Assembly: GCF_005434975.1 (NCBI RefSeq)
Contig: NZ_SKCJ01000001.1
Span: 124,001-188,000, forward strand
Length of the DNA: 64,000 nt
Source: Parerythrobacter lutipelagi
GTDB lineage: Bacteria > Pseudomonadota > Alphaproteobacteria > Sphingomonadales > Sphingomonadaceae
Reading direction: 5' to 3'
Shown: piece after piece, positions 8,393-17,608 of the stretch
Numbering within the stretch: the first letter of the stretch is position 1
How the letters are laid out: each line of letters starts with the position of its first letter
Notes under the pieces: model-generated
Databases searched by the model: none
The model's input: the letters and a program-made list of their open reading frames with translations, nothing else
What the model was told of the DNA's origin: nothing
Translations under genes and position numbers: made by a program

Positions 8393-9061
8393 ATGCCCGG
8401 AGCCAGGACAATACCCGATCGCGATGCGCTGAAGCGGGTGGGCGCAATGGTGCGCAAGCGGCTCGCTACCAACGCGGCTGCGCAGCGCCTCGATACGGAC
8501 AAGCTCGAGATCTTCGGGATCGCGGAGTTCCTGACCGCCCCGGAATGCCAGCGATTGATGACGATGATCGATCTGGTCGCGAAACCGAGCGAGCTCTTCA
8601 GTGTCGAGTATTCTTCCGGTTTTCGTACGTCCTATTCGGGCAACCTCAACCCGCACGATCCATTCGTTCGCGGCATCTCCGACAGGATCGATGCTTTGCT
8701 CGGGCTGAAAGCGCCATTGGGGGAATCGATTCAGGGGCAGCGCTATCTGCCCGGTCAGGAATTCAAGCCGCACAACGACTGGTTCTACACCGACGAGCCG
8801 TATTGGCAGACCGAGCGCAAGAACGGCGGTCAGCGCAGCTGGACTGCGATGGCCTATCTCAATGCGGTTGGTAAAGGCGGCGCGACGCTCTTCACCAATA
8901 TCGGCCTGAGCGTCGATCCGCAGCCCGGCGCGCTACTCGTGTGGAACAATGCCTCCGCAAACGGCATTCCGAACGAGGACGCGATCCACGCCGGCACGCC
9001 TGTGCTCGACGGGGAGAAATACATCATCACCAAGTGGTACCGCACCCGCAAGTGGGGCTAG
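8393..9061 (+). CDS. 2-oxoglutarate/Fe(II)-dependent prolyl 4-hydroxylase-like dioxygenase
   Basis: 222 residues from ATG 8393; an upstream in-frame TTG at 8339 is less likely. The double-stranded beta-helix iron site is visible: HxD in FKPHNDWFY, distal His in AIHAGTPV, and the 2-oxoglutarate-binding Lys in GEKYIITKWYR. The family hydroxylates prolyl or other residues of proteins or peptides using O2, Fe(II) and 2-oxoglutarate. The N-terminal third is a helical part typical of bacterial P4H proteins. Its substrate is not known. It lies alone between the cytochrome and lysK, ending 25 bp before the lysK stop. Confidence 0.88.
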   Translation: MPGARTIPDRDALKRVGAMVRKRLATNAAAQRLDTDKLEIFGIAEFLTAPECQRLMTMIDLVAKPSELFSVEYSSGFRTSYSGNLNPHDPFVRGISDRIDALLGLKAPLGESIQGQRYLPGQEFKPHNDWFYTDEPYWQTERKNGGQRSWTAMAYLNAVGKGGATLFTNIGLSVDPQPGALLVWNNASANGIPNEDAIHAGTPVLDGEKYIITKWYRTRKWG

Positions 9062-9086
9062 GTCCCGACCCCGCCATATCCACGCC

Positions 9087-10721
9087 CTACCGCCGCTCGA
9101 GCGCGTCCTCGATCAGTTTGCGGCTATTCTCGATCCCGTAAAGCGCAATGAAGCTGCCCATGCGCGGTCCCTGATCGCTGCCGAGCAGTGTCTGGTAAAG
9201 CGCCTTGAACCAGTCTCGCAAGCTCTCGAAGGCGAACTCCTCACGCTTGCCAATTTCATAGATGATGGTCTGGATTTCTTCCGCCGGATTGTCAGGCGGC
9301 ATGATCGATAGCGCACAGTCAAGCGCCCGCAGTGCCTCGCGCTCGTTCGGCGCGGGCGCGCGCTTCTCCAGCGTCGGGGCGACGAAATCGCGGTTGTACG
9401 CCAGCGCAGTGCCAACCAGCACATCCAGTTCAGGGTGCTTCGCCGGATCGGGATCATCGATATAGTTGCCGAGATAGGACCACACTTGCTCGCGGTCCGC
9501 CTCTGCGCCCAGCACGCCGACCAGATTGAGCAGCAGGCCATAGGTGACCGGCAGCGTATCGCCTTCACCCGGTGCCTCTTCCGCATCCCAGCCGCCATTG
9601 GCGCGCAGCAGGTTCCACACCGGATTGCCCAGTTTCTTGTCGAGTTCCTGCTCTGCCAGCCGCTCACGGAATTGCCAGTAATCGTCCACCGCGCGCGGGA
9701 TCACACCGACATGAAGCTGTTTGGCGCTCTTGGGATTGGGGAAAATGTAGAAACCCAGGCTCTCTTCGCTGCCATAGGTCAGCCATTCCTCGATCGTCAG
9801 GCCATTGCCCTTGGATTTGGAGATCTTCTCGCCGTTCTCGTCGAGGAACATCTCGTAAATCAGCCCCTCCGGCTTGCGCCCGCCGAGCGCCTTGACGATG
9901 CGTCCGGATTGTACGCCGCTGTCGGTCAGATCCTTGCCGTACATCTCGTAATCGACGCCCAGCGCGTACCAGCGCATCGCCCAGTCGACCTTCCACTGCA
10001 GCTTGGACATGCCGCCCAGAGCGCTCTGCTCGATCGCGCCGCCGTCTTCATCGGTAAAGCGGATCGTCCCCTCTTCCGCATCGACGACTTCGACCGGCAC
10101 TTGCAGCACGCGGCCGGTTTGCGGCGAGATTGGCAGGATCGGCGAATAGGTCTGCCGCCGCTCTTCGCGCAGCGTCGGCAGCATGATGTCGAGGATGTCC
10201 CGATTGTGCCGCAACACGTTTCTGAGCGCGTCATCGAAGCGGCCCGAATTGTACATGTCGTTTGCGGCAATGAATTCATATTGAAAGCCGAACCGGTCGA
10301 GAAACTCGCGCAGCTTCGCGTTGTTGTGCGCGGCAAAGCTTTCATGCCCTTTCTCGAACGGGTCGGGAATGCGGCTGAGCGGCTTGTGCAGGTTCTCCTC
10401 CAGCACATGCGCGTTGGGAATGTTGTCCGGCACCTTGCGCAGCCCGTCCATATCGTCGGAAAAGGCCACGAGACGGGTCTTGCCGTCTTCCGGCCTGGCA
10501 CCAATCATCGCTTCCAGCGCGCGGCGCACCAGCGTGGTCCGCAGCACTTCCTGAAAAGTGCCGATATGCGGCAGGCCGCTGGGGCCGTAGCCTGTCTCGA
10601 ACAGGATCGGAGAACCATCCGGCTTTGCGCCTTCGGGATAGCGTTTGAGCAGCCGCTGTGCCTCCTGGAATGGCCAGGCCTTGGATACGCGTGCGGCTTC
10701 GATCAGTTGTTGCATGCTCAT
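9087..10721 (-). CDS. lysK: lysyl-tRNA synthetase, class I
   Basis: 544 residues from ATG 10721 (MSMQQLIEAARVSKAW). It has a class I Rossmann catalytic core with the HIGH-type motif in GLPHIGTFQEV near the N-terminus and the KMSKS-type motif in EKISKSKGNG, followed by an all-helical anticodon-binding half. Class I LysRS charges tRNA-Lys and is found in archaea, spirochaetes and many alphaproteobacteria in place of the class II LysS. The length is normal. No second lysyl-tRNA synthetase is present in the window. Confidence 0.95.
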   Translation of the reverse strand: MSMQQLIEAARVSKAWPFQEAQRLLKRYPEGAKPDGSPILFETGYGPSGLPHIGTFQEVLRTTLVRRALEAMIGARPEDGKTRLVAFSDDMDGLRKVPDNIPNAHVLEENLHKPLSRIPDPFEKGHESFAAHNNAKLREFLDRFGFQYEFIAANDMYNSGRFDDALRNVLRHNRDILDIMLPTLREERRQTYSPILPISPQTGRVLQVPVEVVDAEEGTIRFTDEDGGAIEQSALGGMSKLQWKVDWAMRWYALGVDYEMYGKDLTDSGVQSGRIVKALGGRKPEGLIYEMFLDENGEKISKSKGNGLTIEEWLTYGSEESLGFYIFPNPKSAKQLHVGVIPRAVDDYWQFRERLAEQELDKKLGNPVWNLLRANGGWDAEEAPGEGDTLPVTYGLLLNLVGVLGAEADREQVWSYLGNYIDDPDPAKHPELDVLVGTALAYNRDFVAPTLEKRAPAPNEREALRALDCALSIMPPDNPAEEIQTIIYEIGKREEFAFESLRDWFKALYQTLLGSDQGPRMGSFIALYGIENSRKLIEDALERR

Positions 10722-10966
10722 AGGCGCTGCCCTTTGCGCATGGGCAGCGATGTTGCAAGTGCGAAAGGCTGGCCAAGTGGAACGGTCCGCGCGCTTTTCA
10801 AACCCGTGACCTTTCGCCAAGAGCGCGCTTTCCCGGCGCTTTGTGCGCCATTTCGAGAAGCCCGGTGTGACCTTTGGCGCTACGCTGTGCCATCAGCCCG
10901 ACAATGGATTGCAGTCTCTACTCATGGCATGGATGTTAGAGCACAGCCTGGCTGTAGGACAGCGTT

Positions 10967-12085
10967 TCAGAACCAGGCGCGCACCCCTACGAGGAACTTG
11001 AACCCGTTCGGGTCCTCCCCGTTGGCGCGAGCAATATCGGCGGTGTCCCCCAGCTTCGCTTCGTATTCGATCCCGACATAAGGGGCGAACTCGCGGGCGA
11101 TTTCATAGCGGAGGCGCAGTCCCGGCTCGATCTTGGTGATGCCCGCACCGATTGCGCGTTCAGGAATGTCCTGCGCTGAAAGCTCGACTTCCATGCGCGG
11201 CTGAAGGATCAGGCGCTGAGTGATCTTCTGATCGTATTCGCCTTCGATCCGCGCGGTCAGGTCCCCGCGATCGGACAGGAATGCAGCCGCATCGACATGA
11301 AACATGTAAGGTGCGAGACCCTGCACACCGAGCGCCAGATGGCTGCGCGTTTCCGGCTCGATATCGAGCCGCGCACCAGCCTGAAAATCCCAATACGGGG
11401 CGATGGCCCGGCTCCACAGCAGCTGGACTTCGGCGTCTTCGACCGTGCCACCATCGAATGCGCCTTCACCCTCGGTCTTGAAAAAGAGCTTGTCGATATC
11501 GCCGCCATACCAGGCCTGGCCATCCCACAAAAATCCGGTGTCGCCGCCATCAAGCGGAACGCGAGCTTCGAGCCGCTCGACCATGATCATGCCGGTCTTC
11601 ATGTCACCGTGGCCTGCGTGGTTGGCCTGACGCGCCCTTGCCATCGCATCGGCACCCCAGATGGCATCGGCTGCGTGCTGCGGCCCCTCGAAGGCGCGCG
11701 GCGGAACAGCGCTTTCAGGAGCTGCGCCGGCGGCTGATTTGTCCATTCCGCCATGGCCCATCGCCGAATGATCCATCGAGCCATGGTCCATCGATTGATG
11801 ATCTGTTTCGGCGTGCTCATCGGCGGATGTCGCTGCGCTGTGGCCAGAATGGCCCATCTTGGAATGGTCTATTCCGGCATGGGCGTCGGTATCTGCGTTC
11901 GAGTCTGCGTCGGCAGCTTTCTTCGGCGGACATTGCTCGGGAGGAAGATGTCCCATGGCGCAATGGTCCGCCTCGGGCTGCGGCTGCCCCGGTACCGCCT
12001 GGTGAGCGCTGTGGCCGGAGTGGTCCTGCGCGATGGCCGGCGTTGCCCACAGTGCAGCGCCGGCAAGCAATGCCGCCCGCATCAT
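10967..12085 (-). CDS. copB: copper resistance protein B (outer membrane)
   Basis: 372 residues starting at the ATG whose TGA overlap (ATGA, 12082-12085) joins it to copA. A signal peptide ends ATPAIAQ. Residues about 20-130 are His/Met/Asp-rich with copper-binding repeats such as MDHGSMDHSAMGHGGM. The C-terminal 220 residues alternate polar and aromatic strands (for example RLILQPRMEVELSAQD, FAPYVGIEYEAKLGD) and end in FLVGVRAWF, as in PcoB/CopB beta-barrels. It probably binds or moves copper at the outer membrane together with CopA. Transcribed from the CsoR-controlled copA promoter. Confidence 0.92.
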   Translation of the reverse strand: MMRAALLAGAALWATPAIAQDHSGHSAHQAVPGQPQPEADHCAMGHLPPEQCPPKKAADADSNADTDAHAGIDHSKMGHSGHSAATSADEHAETDHQSMDHGSMDHSAMGHGGMDKSAAGAAPESAVPPRAFEGPQHAADAIWGADAMARARQANHAGHGDMKTGMIMVERLEARVPLDGGDTGFLWDGQAWYGGDIDKLFFKTEGEGAFDGGTVEDAEVQLLWSRAIAPYWDFQAGARLDIEPETRSHLALGVQGLAPYMFHVDAAAFLSDRGDLTARIEGEYDQKITQRLILQPRMEVELSAQDIPERAIGAGITKIEPGLRLRYEIAREFAPYVGIEYEAKLGDTADIARANGEDPNGFKFLVGVRAWF

Positions 12086-13806
12086 TCGCCCTCTCCAACC
12101 GGAAAAGGTCGCACGGTAACGATCTGCATCATCCCGGCGTGCATGTGATACAGCAGATGGCAATGGAAGGCCCAGTCGCCCGGTTCGTTGGCGGTCAGGT
12201 CGAATGTCGCTGTGCCGCCCGGCTGGACTACCACAGTGTGCTTGAGCGGCTGGTGCATATGGTCCGCGCCATTGACCAGTTCGAAGAAGTGCCCATGCAG
12301 GTGGATCGGGTGCGCCATCATGGTGTCATTCACCAATTTGACCCTGACCCGTTCGTCATAGCCGAAGCGGATCGGATCATCAGTCACAGCAGAGAATTTC
12401 TTGCCGTCGAATGACCACATGTAACGTTCCATATTGCCGGTAAGATGGATTACCATTTCCCGGTCGATGGTGCGGTGCGAGTTCATCCGCTTGGCTTTGA
12501 GGTCGGTATAGCGCAGCACGCGATGCTCGACAGTGTCGAGCCCGAGGCCCGGAAAATCCATCCGGTCCATCGGCATCGGCGCGACCATGTCTACGCCTGG
12601 GCCGACCTTTACGTCGGCAGGCAATTTGGAGGTGTCGCGCATGTTGTGGTCCATGCCGCCCATTTCGCCGCCACTCATATCGTGGCCCATGGCCGCATGG
12701 TCCATCATGCTCATGTCAACCATGGTCAGCGTCGGCGTTTCGCGCAGCGCGGGCGGCGTGGCGCGGGGACCGCCCTCTTTAACCGAGCGGCTCGTCAGGC
12801 TGGCGACACCCATACCGCTGCGGTCCATCGCTTCTGCGACCAGCGCGTGGCTGCCGCCGGGCGGGCTGACGATCACGTCATAGGTCTCTGCCACGCCGAT
12901 CTGGAATTCGTCGACCGTCACTTCGTCGACATCGATTCCGTCGGCTGCGATCACTGTCATCGGCACGCCGGGAATGCGGACATTGAAAAATGTCATGGCG
13001 CTGCCGTTGATGATCCGCAGCCGCACGCGTTCGCCGGGTTTGAACAAATATTCGAGGCTGTCCGCCGGACCGTGCCCGTTGATCAGGAATGTGTAGGTCG
13101 AACCCGTCACGTCCGAAATGTCGCGCGGGTTCATTCGCATTGCACCCCACATGCGGCGATCGGCACCGGACATATCGCCATCGGTCGCGGTCTGCATCTG
13201 GCGGTTGAAATAATGCTCGCCCACTTTGAGCTTGCGCATGATTTCATGCGGATGGATTGGCGTGAACTCGCTCAGCAGCACCACATAGTCGCGGTCATAG
13301 CGCGGGTCCGGTTCGGCGCTCTCGATCACGATTGGGCCATAATGCCCTGCCTGCTCCTGCAGGCCGGAATGGCTGTGCCACCAATAGGTCCCGTTCTGAC
13401 GGATCGGAAATTCATAGGTGAAGGTTTGCCCCGGCTTGATACCGGGGAAGCTCACGCCCGGCACCCCGTCGAACTGGAACGGCAGCAGCAGCCCGTGCCA
13501 GTGGATAGAACTGTCTTCGGACAGATTGTTGGTCACGTGAATGCGCAGGTCCTGCCCTTCGCGCAAGCGCAGCAGCGGACCGGGTACAGTGCCGTTGACG
13601 GCAAAGGCATGGCCCGAACGGCCACCCGTGCTGAAATGCGCATCGCCGATCGACAAGCGAATATCCTCGCCTGAAACCTCGCCAAAACCGTTCTTGGCAT
13701 GGGTCATCGAACCGCCCTTGGCCCACGCAGGCATCGGCAGACCTGCATAGGCTGCGATCGCAGCAGTGCCGGTGATCATGCGGCGTCGGGAGAGCTGAAA
13801 AGACAT
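12082..13806 (-). CDS. copA: copper resistance multicopper oxidase CopA
   Basis: 574 residues from ATG 13806; an in-frame ATG at 13842 is possible but would lengthen the signal. The N-terminus is a Tat signal (SRRRMITGTAAIAAYAG, cut near AWA), so the protein is exported folded. All four copper-ligand stretches are present: SIHWHGLLLP, WWHSHSGLQ, HPIHLHGHFF and HCHLLYHMHAGM. A Met/His-rich insert around residues 360-395 (MVDMSMMDHAAMGHDM) is typical of CopA/PcoA. The enzyme is thought to oxidise Cu(I) in the periplasm. First gene of a copA-copB unit that diverges from a CsoR-type regulator. Confidence 0.95.
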   Translation of the reverse strand: MSFQLSRRRMITGTAAIAAYAGLPMPAWAKGGSMTHAKNGFGEVSGEDIRLSIGDAHFSTGGRSGHAFAVNGTVPGPLLRLREGQDLRIHVTNNLSEDSSIHWHGLLLPFQFDGVPGVSFPGIKPGQTFTYEFPIRQNGTYWWHSHSGLQEQAGHYGPIVIESAEPDPRYDRDYVVLLSEFTPIHPHEIMRKLKVGEHYFNRQMQTATDGDMSGADRRMWGAMRMNPRDISDVTGSTYTFLINGHGPADSLEYLFKPGERVRLRIINGSAMTFFNVRIPGVPMTVIAADGIDVDEVTVDEFQIGVAETYDVIVSPPGGSHALVAEAMDRSGMGVASLTSRSVKEGGPRATPPALRETPTLTMVDMSMMDHAAMGHDMSGGEMGGMDHNMRDTSKLPADVKVGPGVDMVAPMPMDRMDFPGLGLDTVEHRVLRYTDLKAKRMNSHRTIDREMVIHLTGNMERYMWSFDGKKFSAVTDDPIRFGYDERVRVKLVNDTMMAHPIHLHGHFFELVNGADHMHQPLKHTVVVQPGGTATFDLTANEPGDWAFHCHLLYHMHAGMMQIVTVRPFPVGEGE

Positions 13807-13857
13807 GGATGTATCAGAATCCTGAGGGTTGCGGAGCGGCATTGCGATGCTCTATAT

Positions 13858-13874
13858 ATACCCCCACGGGGTAT
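13858..13874. promoter_or_regulatory. CsoR-type copper operator
   Basis: ATACCCC-CAC-GGGGTAT: perfect 7-bp inverted repeats around a 3-bp centre, matching the general form of CsoR-family operators (TACCCC..GGGGTA). It lies between copA (start 13806) and the csoR-like gene (start 13890), only 16 bp before the latter, so it can control both directions, including the regulator itself. Confidence 0.85.
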
Positions 13875-13889
13875 TCCAAGGGGTCTTTG

Positions 13890-14174
13890 ATGGATCGTAT
13901 CGATGAGACAGAGCGCAAGGCCAAGGTAAACCGGCTGAACCGGATTGCCGGGCAGGTCCGCGGCGTTGCGCAGATGATCGAGGATGGCCGTTATTGCATT
14001 GACGTGCTCAATCAGCTCGCCGCTGCGAAATCAGCTTTGGTGAAGGTCGAAAGCGAAGTGCTCAAAGACCACGCGGCAACCTGCGTGGCCGAAGCAATCG
14101 CGAGCGGCGACGAAGCTCAGCAGCGCAAGAAATTCGCTGAACTGATCGACCTGATGGAAAAGCGGCGGCGCTAG
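13890..14174 (+). CDS. csoR: CsoR/RcnR-family metal-sensing repressor
   Basis: 94 residues starting at ATG 13890 (MDRIDETERKAKVNRL); the upstream in-frame codons would span the operator. It is an all-helical DUF156 protein with RIAGQVRGVAQMIEDGRYCIDVL and DHAATCV, giving the Cys-(x)-His-Cys copper-ligand set of CsoR. Such proteins are tetramers that leave DNA on binding Cu(I). The adjacent copA-copB genes and operator fit copper as the signal. The stop overlaps the convergent TM2 gene by four bases (CTAG). Confidence 0.92.
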   Translation: MDRIDETERKAKVNRLNRIAGQVRGVAQMIEDGRYCIDVLNQLAAAKSALVKVESEVLKDHAATCVAEAIASGDEAQQRKKFAELIDLMEKRRR

Positions 14175-14704
14175 AAGAAGGTGCTCGCTTCGGACAGGTC
14201 GCCCCGGCCCGCCCGGCGATGGAGTGTTGGAATACGGAACACGTCGACCACGATCCACGCGGCCCACAGCACAAAGATCAAAATGCCGAAAATCGCGCCG
14301 GATGGCCCGGCAACCAGCAATGCAATGGCAAAGAAGAACATGGCAACTTGGACGATGCCCGACTCGATCGATCCGAGATAGAACCGGTGCGCTGAAAGCT
14401 GACCGAGGCAGAACCACAGGACATAAGCGACAATCAGGCTCTTGTGCTGGTTCTTGCGAACTGACGGCTGGCCATAATTTCGCGCTAGGTCGCTTACGCC
14501 GGGCGCGGACATCTCAACACTTTGCCGAGGCATCTGGCCGGTGCGCGAACGCTCTGCTGCAATGAAGGTTTCGCGCTGCGCGGCGATCGGGTCATGAGTT
14601 GCCGAGCCGCCAAGCCGCCGCGCCGGAATAGCTTGACCGAAACCGCCCTGCCCTGTCGCTGATTCATGTCCCGGCTCCAGCCCCTTGCGCCCAAACCCCG
14701 ACAT
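14171..14704 (-). CDS. TM2 domain-containing membrane protein
   Basis: 177 residues from ATG 14704, preceded by GGGGGATCAGG. Residues 1-85 are polar and Gly/Arg-rich without a recognisable domain. The C-terminal part is a TM2 domain: KSLIVAYVLWFCLGQLSAHRFYLG, then a second hydrophobic pair. The motif of a helix, a short turn with an H-RFY-G pattern and another helix is diagnostic for the family. TM2 proteins have no firm bacterial function. It converges with csoR with a four-base overlap of stops. Confidence 0.85.
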   Translation of the reverse strand: MSGFGRKGLEPGHESATGQGGFGQAIPARRLGGSATHDPIAAQRETFIAAERSRTGQMPRQSVEMSAPGVSDLARNYGQPSVRKNQHKSLIVAYVLWFCLGQLSAHRFYLGSIESGIVQVAMFFFAIALLVAGPSGAIFGILIFVLWAAWIVVDVFRIPTLHRRAGRGDLSEASTFF

Positions 14705-14848
14705 ACCTGATCCCCCGAAAAGCCCATGCACCCAATGATTTCAGCGACATAACTAGCCAAATTCTCTTAATCGTTCGTTTCGGCCGTGGAGCTCCTCCTC
14801 CACATGCAAGGTGCGCGCGCGATGTTTACTTTTCGTTCCGCATTGCGC

Positions 14849-17608
14849 ATGGCCGAGATCGTGATCGAGCCGGTGCCCCTCCCTGCCCTTCATGCGTCGC
14901 ACGCCGGGACATGGGTGCGCGATGCGAACGGGTCGACGCGCGAGTCGTCGAAGGGCGAGGCAATCATGGCCGCGGCGGACACGCCGGTCCTCCTGCTCAA
15001 TGCCCCGCTGGTGGCCACGCGGCTCGGTTATCCCGACCTGTCCGGTCTCGATCTGCTGGAACTGTACGCCTTCGTTCACCCCGCCAGGTTTTGCGTCCCG
15101 ACGCCCAAGGGGCTCGCCGATGCGCTTTCGCTGGAACAGCCGACGAGCGACGATGCAGTGCCGTTGTTGCTGCAGAAGGCGGCAGGAGCGCTGCTCCAAA
15201 CCTGCGAGAAACAGGATTGGGCCGAACGTGACGGGGCCTGGTCGACGCTGCAGTCGCTGGTTCGGCTTCGCTGGCCTTGGGCGCAGGTTCTCGCACCGCA
15301 TATCGCGCGGCCCGAACAGGCGGAGAAATGGCTGTTTTCCAAGCTGCCCGAGTGGGAAGAAACCCCGGAACGTCCTCAGCCAGCTTCGGTGGTCTTGTCT
15401 GAAAGCGAGGTCGAGGGTCAGCTGGAATATTTGACCGGCGCCGGTGCCGAACGGCGCGAAGGCCAACGCAGCTATGCCAAGGCTGCGAGCAAGGTTTTTG
15501 CGCCGCGCCGCGAGAGAGGGCAACCGCACGTTCTCCTCGCGCAGGCGGGGACCGGTATCGGCAAGACCCTCGGCTATCTCGCCCCGGCATCGTTGTGGGC
15601 ATCGGCCTCGCAAGGCACTGTCTGGGTTTCGACCTTCACGAAGAATTTGCAGCGCCAGTTGCGCGGGGAGGCACGGCGTGCGTGGCCCGAAAGGCGCGCC
15701 GATGGAACACGCCCGGTCGTGGTTCGCAAGGGGCGGGAAAATTATCTCTGCCTGCTCAATCTCGAAGACGCGTTGCAAGGCGGGTTTGGCGGTCGGCCGG
15801 CGATCATGGCGCAGCTGGTCGCACGCTGGGCGGCCTACTCGCAAGACGGCGACATGGTGGGCGGCGATTTGCCCGGCTGGCTTGGCACGCTGTTTCGCAA
15901 ACGCGCCATTGCTTCGCTGACCGACCAGCGCGGCGAATGCGTTTACGCGGGCTGCCCGCACTACCGCAAATGCTTCATCGAACGAGCAGCCCGGGCGAGC
16001 GCGCAAGCCGATCTCGTGATCGCCAATCATGCGCTGGTCATGGTCAACGCCGCGCGCGGACGCGACCATGCGCAGCGCCCGACACGCATCGTGTTCGACG
16101 AAGGGCATCACGTCCATCAAGCGGCGGATTCGACCTTTGCCGCTGCACTTACCGGCGCGGAGGCGATTGAATTGCGCCGCTGGATCCTCGGCCCTGAACG
16201 CAAATCCAAGGGGCGCCGACGCGGGCTTGCCGCGAGGCTGGCCGATGTTGCCAGCTATGACGAAGCAGGCGGTGCCGCAGTCGAAGCCGCCGTCGCGGCT
16301 GCGCAGGCTCTCGTCTCTGACGGCTGGCTGCAGCGGTTGCACGACAATGAGCCTTACGGGCCGATCGAGAACCTGCTCGCGGCAGTGCGCGCGCTCACCT
16401 ATGCGCGCGATGAAAGCGCCAATGGTCTGAGCGGGCAGGAGGCGGGCTACGGGATCGAGACCGAAGTTGCCGATCTGCCCGGAAAGCTGATCCAGCTGGC
16501 GCAGGAAGCGATGGGCGCACTGACCGAAATCCGCGCACCGCTAGTCAAACTCGGTGTGCGGCTGGAGGCGATTGTTGAAGACGCACCCGACTGGCTCGAT
16601 GCGCAAGGGCGCGCGCGGATAGAGGGCGCACGCAATTCGCTCGCATGGCGGATCGATTTGCTCGCCGCGTGGGAGTCGATGCTAAACCGTCTCGGCGGCC
16701 CCGCCGATCCCGAATTCGTCGACTGGTTTGCGGTGGACCGGTCTGACGCGCGCGAGTTCGACGTCGGTATCCATCGGCGCTGGCTCGATCCCATGAAGCC
16801 GTTTGCCAGGATCGTGCTGGAGCCGAGCCACGGGGTAATGCTGACCAGTGCGACGCTCACCGATCGAAGCCCGGACGGTGCCGACTGGGACAGCGCAGTT
16901 CAAGCCAGCGGTGCCCCGCATATCGAAGTGCAACCGCAACTTTCAGCCGCAAACAGTCCGTTCGATTATGCCAACCGGGCGGAAGTGCTGATCGTGACCG
17001 ACATCAAGCGCGGCGATTTGCCTGCCTTGGCCGGCGCCTACGCACGCCTGATCGAGGCGGCTGGGGGCGGAGTGCTGGGCCTGTTCACAGCAATCCGGCG
17101 GCTGCGCATCGTGCACGGCCGGATTGCCGACCGCCTCGCCCGCGCGGGGCTGCCGCTGTTTGCCCAGCATGTCGATCCGATCGATACCGGGACACTGGTG
17201 GACATCTTCCGCGACGACCCGAAGGCCAGTCTGCTCGGAACCGACGCTTTGCGCGACGGGGTGGATGTTGCGGGCGATTCATTGCGCTGCGTGGTGATGG
17301 AAGCCGTACCTTGGCCCAAGCCTTCGATCCTCCACCGCGCGCGCCGGGCAGCGAACGGCGGCAGCAGCTATGATGACCGCATGATTCGCGCGCGTCTGGC
17401 ACAGGCTTTCGGGCGGCTGATCCGCAGCAAGGACGACGCGGGGCACTTCGTCGTGCTGTCGTCTGCCTTCCCCAGCCGCTTGCTCTCCGCCTTTCCCGAT
17501 GGCACTCCGGTTATCCGGCTTCCGCTGGAGGAGGCTTTACAACGCGTCGCTTCCGGTGTTTCTGGGCTGGACCAGCCGCTCCCTGCAAAGGACAATCTCC
17601 AATCGTGA
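14849..17608 (+). CDS. DinG/XPD-like ATP-dependent DNA helicase
   Basis: About 919 residues from ATG 14849; GTG 14786 and ATG 14822 are alternatives and no ribosome site decides. Superfamily 2 motifs are seen: Walker A in AQAGTGIGKTLGYLAP, DEAH-type box FDEGHHVH, motif IV around GLFTAIRRLRIVHGR, and motif VI QAFGRLIRS. Cysteines in NYLCLLN, ECVYAGC and PHYRKC fit the four-Cys Fe-S cluster of XPD/DinG helicases. DinG enzymes unwind 5'-tailed DNA, R-loops or G4 structures. It carries an N-terminal extension of about 200 residues before Walker A. The TGA overlaps the next gene's GTG (GTGA), implying coupling. Confidence 0.9.
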   Translation: MAEIVIEPVPLPALHASHAGTWVRDANGSTRESSKGEAIMAAADTPVLLLNAPLVATRLGYPDLSGLDLLELYAFVHPARFCVPTPKGLADALSLEQPTSDDAVPLLLQKAAGALLQTCEKQDWAERDGAWSTLQSLVRLRWPWAQVLAPHIARPEQAEKWLFSKLPEWEETPERPQPASVVLSESEVEGQLEYLTGAGAERREGQRSYAKAASKVFAPRRERGQPHVLLAQAGTGIGKTLGYLAPASLWASASQGTVWVSTFTKNLQRQLRGEARRAWPERRADGTRPVVVRKGRENYLCLLNLEDALQGGFGGRPAIMAQLVARWAAYSQDGDMVGGDLPGWLGTLFRKRAIASLTDQRGECVYAGCPHYRKCFIERAARASAQADLVIANHALVMVNAARGRDHAQRPTRIVFDEGHHVHQAADSTFAAALTGAEAIELRRWILGPERKSKGRRRGLAARLADVASYDEAGGAAVEAAVAAAQALVSDGWLQRLHDNEPYGPIENLLAAVRALTYARDESANGLSGQEAGYGIETEVADLPGKLIQLAQEAMGALTEIRAPLVKLGVRLEAIVEDAPDWLDAQGRARIEGARNSLAWRIDLLAAWESMLNRLGGPADPEFVDWFAVDRSDAREFDVGIHRRWLDPMKPFARIVLEPSHGVMLTSATLTDRSPDGADWDSAVQASGAPHIEVQPQLSAANSPFDYANRAEVLIVTDIKRGDLPALAGAYARLIEAAGGGVLGLFTAIRRLRIVHGRIADRLARAGLPLFAQHVDPIDTGTLVDIFRDDPKASLLGTDALRDGVDVAGDSLRCVVMEAVPWPKPSILHRARRAANGGSSYDDRMIRARLAQAFGRLIRSKDDAGHFVVLSSAFPSRLLSAFPDGTPVIRLPLEEALQRVASGVSGLDQPLPAKDNLQS

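Noticed and set aside
10722-10966. Possible small gene between lysK and copB
   Set aside because: No start with a ribosome site and no protein-like frame; I see only weak short dyads here.
9435-11081. 548-codon open frame opposite lysK
   Set aside because: LysK motifs fix the coding strand; the antisense product has no protein-like pattern.
12445-13674. 409-codon open frame opposite copA
   Set aside because: Shadow of the copper oxidase; His-rich only because of complementary codons.
14753-16342. 529-codon open frame opposite the helicase
   Set aside because: Helicase motifs, including Walker A and the Fe-S cysteines, are on the plus strand.
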